Under the pieces are notes generated by a model, which worked only from the letters and a program-made list of their open reading frames with translations, ran no database searches and had not been told where the DNA came from. Both the position numbers and the translations under genes were made by a program. Shown piece by piece: positions 62,512-64,000 of a stretch of DNA of 64,000 nt (positions are counted from its first letter, which is position 1; the number at the start of each line of letters is the position of its first letter). The stretch is taken from NCBI GenBank assembly GCA_902779575.1, contig CACZBW010000003.1, positions 124,001-188,000 on the forward strand. The letters run 5' to 3'. This stretch comes from an uncultured Lachnospiraceae bacterium. GTDB taxonomy: Bacteria > Bacillota > Clostridia > Lachnospirales > Lachnospiraceae.

Positions 62512-63261
62512 ATGCCAAAGTCTAAATTTGAATCGATCTACAAAGAACTTAAAAAAGACATAGAATCAGAAAAACTGCCCTACCAGTCGCTCATGCCTTC
62601 GGAGAATCAGCTGATCGTCCGCTTCAGCTGTTCGCGCAATACTGTCCGGAGGGCGATCTCCATGCTGGCGGAGGAAGGCTATGTCCAGCCGATGCACGGC
62701 AGAGGCGTCCGCGTTATCTATACCAAGGGCACCCCTACCAGCTTCCTGATCGGAGGAATCGAGTCCTTCCACGAATCTGCCCAGCGCAATGCCATGGAGC
62801 ATACAACCAGGCTGATCCGCTTTACGGAGCTGACCGCGGATGAACATGTCTCCAGGCGCACCGGATTTCCTGTAGGAACGGAACTCTATTTTATTCAGCG
62901 TGTCCGTTCCCTCGACGGAGATCCCTGCGTATTCGATATCAACCTCTTTGACAAGACCCTTGTCCCGAACCTTACAAAAGAGATCTGCATTCACTCGATC
63001 TACGACTATATCGAACAGGAACTCGGTATGCAGATCGTCATGAGCAAGCGCCAGATTACGGTGGAGCGCATCACCCAGATTGACGAAGACAACCTGGCGC
63101 TCAACGGATATGACTGCCTGGCTGTCGTATCCGGCCAGACCTTCAACTCGGAAGGCGTGATGTTTGAGTATACGGAATCCCGCCACCGTCCGGATTATTT
63201 CTGTTTCCAGACAACCGCCCTGCGCCATCGCGAAAAGCCGGAAGATACCAGCGAGATGTAA
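62512..63261 (+). CDS. GntR-family regulator, TreR-like
   Basis: The 249-residue protein has an N-terminal winged helix (KFESIYKELKKDIESEKLP, LMPSENQLIVRFSCSRNTVR, HGRGVRVIY). A UTRA-type sensor domain follows (FTELTADEHVSRRTGFPVGT, YDYIEQELGMQIVMSKRQIT). The sequence style fits TreR of Firmicutes, which senses trehalose-6-phosphate. ATG 62512 has GAGAGGG upstream; the frame opens earlier at a TTG. It is divergent from the TreC-like remnant, and two palindromes fit its expected operators. No phosphotransferase transporter for trehalose is in the window. Confidence 0.88.
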   Translation: MPKSKFESIYKELKKDIESEKLPYQSLMPSENQLIVRFSCSRNTVRRAISMLAEEGYVQPMHGRGVRVIYTKGTPTSFLIGGIESFHESAQRNAMEHTTRLIRFTELTADEHVSRRTGFPVGTELYFIQRVRSLDGDPCVFDINLFDKTLVPNLTKEICIHSIYDYIEQELGMQIVMSKRQITVERITQIDEDNLALNGYDCLAVVSGQTFNSEGVMFEYTESRHRPDYFCFQTTALRHREKPEDTSEM

Positions 63262-63330
63262 GGCAGTTTCCGCTTTTCCTGGTAATACTCCGTTATAAAC
63301 AAGACCTGCCCTTCCTCCCGTGGGGGCGGA

Positions 63331-63380
63331 AAAAACCGGCCCTGACCGGCACAGACCGTGCCGGCAGAGACCGGTTTTCT
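63331..63380. terminator. Terminator between the treR-like and acetyltransferase genes
   Basis: AAAACCGG (63332-63339) pairs with CCGGTTTT (63371-63378), with an inner stem CCGGCAC/GTGCCGG. T runs lie on both strands, so it can serve both convergent genes. Confidence 0.8.
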
Positions 63381-63396
63381 GATTCTCCGGGCCGTC

Positions 63397-64000
63397 TCAG
63401 TCTTTCCTGAAATCAGCGGCATTCATGACATTACAGACTGACGTCCGCCGTTCGTTCAGCAGAGGAAGATATTCATCCTCAGTGAGATGATGAAAATGGA
63501 AGCCCAGCTTTTCCTGTGTCCGTTTCGACCGCTCGTTTCCATCGTAATAGGAGCACCAGATCCGCTTCAGTCCCAGGTCATGAAAACCGTGGGCAAGCAG
63601 GGCCGCAGATGCCTCAGACGCAAGTCCCTGCCCCCAGAAAGGTTCCGCAAGCCAGTAACCAAGCTCGGCCTCCACCGTGACGCCGTCCGGCAGCATTGCG
63701 CGGACCGCCCCGGCACCTTCCTGCATTCCGGCAGAAGCTTCCTTCCCTCCTTCCGGCTCCGGGAGGTCAGGCATACTGCAGCAGGCCGGATGAACGCTCT
63801 TCCTCTCGTCAAAATAGCTGATCAGGCTTCCGTTCTCATCGGCAAGCCGGAAATTGGTAAGCCCGGCGCAGCCAACCGGCTCGCTGGTATCTCTTAAGAC
63901 TATGGCGTAACATTCCGGTCTGCTTAAGACCTCCCTTATGACATCCCGGCTGTCCCCTTCGCTTCTGTGCGGCGGCCAGCCGGCAGAAAGCCCGATCTTC
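63397..64000 (-). CDS. GNAT-family acetyltransferase, N-terminus cut by window edge
   Basis: The frame is open from the right edge of the window to the stop at 63397. The first complete ATG inside the window (63774) is internal, since coding sequence continues upstream (for example ECYAIVLRDTSEPVGCAG). The fold is GNAT, RimJ-like: ELGYWLAEPFWGQGLASEA carries the acetyl-CoA loop, followed by LKRIWCSYYDGNERSKRTQE and KLGFHFHH. A hydrophilic insert (FDERKSVHPACC... to ...AVRAMLPDG) interrupts the usual strand order. The substrate (protein N-terminus, antibiotic or metabolite) is unknown. Confidence 0.85.
   Translation of the reverse strand, partial: KIGLSAGWPPHRSEGDSRDVIREVLSRPECYAIVLRDTSEPVGCAGLTNFRLADENGSLISYFDERKSVHPACCSMPDLPEPEGGKEASAGMQEGAGAVRAMLPDGVTVEAELGYWLAEPFWGQGLASEASAALLAHGFHDLGLKRIWCSYYDGNERSKRTQEKLGFHFHHLTEDEYLPLLNERRTSVCNVMNAADFRKD

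Overview
The window reads as a chromosomal segment of a high-GC, anaerobic, Gram-positive Clostridia, most probably Lachnospiraceae. The support is the paired CdaA/CdaR cyclic-di-AMP genes, an HPr with both His15 and Ser46, an EpsC-type serine acetyltransferase, ROK glucokinase, ATP-dependent PEP carboxykinase, the anaerobic (cbi) cobalamin pathway, several L,D-transpeptidases and a DinR/LexA-type SOS box. No phage, insertion sequence, plasmid or CRISPR signature was seen. Most genes lie on the minus strand.

Layout. 1-10.4 kb is a surface-polysaccharide locus on the minus strand: a phosphoglycosyl transferase fused to a GT2 domain, a Wzm/Wzt-type ABC exporter whose ATPase carries a C-terminal glycan-binding-like domain, a methyltransferase that seems to carry a kinase-like domain (WbdD-like), a GT2-GT4 fusion and a further glycosyltransferase cut by the window edge. 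At 10.7-12 kb lies an L,D-transpeptidase on the plus strand. 12.1-16.3 kb is the c-di-AMP cluster (HPr, cdaR, cdaA and two membrane proteins). 16.5-17.4 kb is a seven-tRNA operon (Pro, Gly, Arg, His, Gln, Lys, Leu) with a consensus promoter and a terminator. 17.5-22.1 kb is a housekeeping run: two YfcE-type phosphoesterases, RdgB, a secreted papain-like protease and an RNA methyltransferase.

22.6-28.9 kb is an uptake operon preceded by a cobalamin riboswitch and an intrinsic terminator. It encodes an exported CbiK-type cobaltochelatase, a two-repeat exported protein and a complete FecB/FecC/FecE-type ABC importer, probably for corrinoids, tetrapyrroles or cobalt. 29.1-32 kb holds a VanX-like dipeptidase, a second L,D-transpeptidase and a cation diffusion facilitator. 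32.2-44.8 kb is the anaerobic cobalamin operon: cbiD, cbiF, cbiG, cbiH, a cbiJ-cbiE-cbiT fusion, cbiA, cbiB, cobD, cbiP and cbiC. It lacks cbiL and has no visible riboswitch of its own.

45-64 kb holds a third L,D-transpeptidase, serine acetyltransferase, uvrA (with an SOS box over its promoter), uvrB, glucokinase, mnmA, glycogen debranching enzyme, pckA and proA. A vestigial GH13 (treC-like) remnant follows, divergent from a TreR-like regulator with matching palindromic operators, and a GNAT acetyltransferase is cut by the right edge.

Two interspersed intergenic repeat families were found by eye. Many conserved enzymes carry extra hydrophilic low-complexity loops. The most promising candidates for new biology are the Gram-positive WbdD/Wzt-like capping-export locus, the riboswitch-controlled exported chelatase and importer, and the decayed trehalose hydrolase kept beside its regulator.
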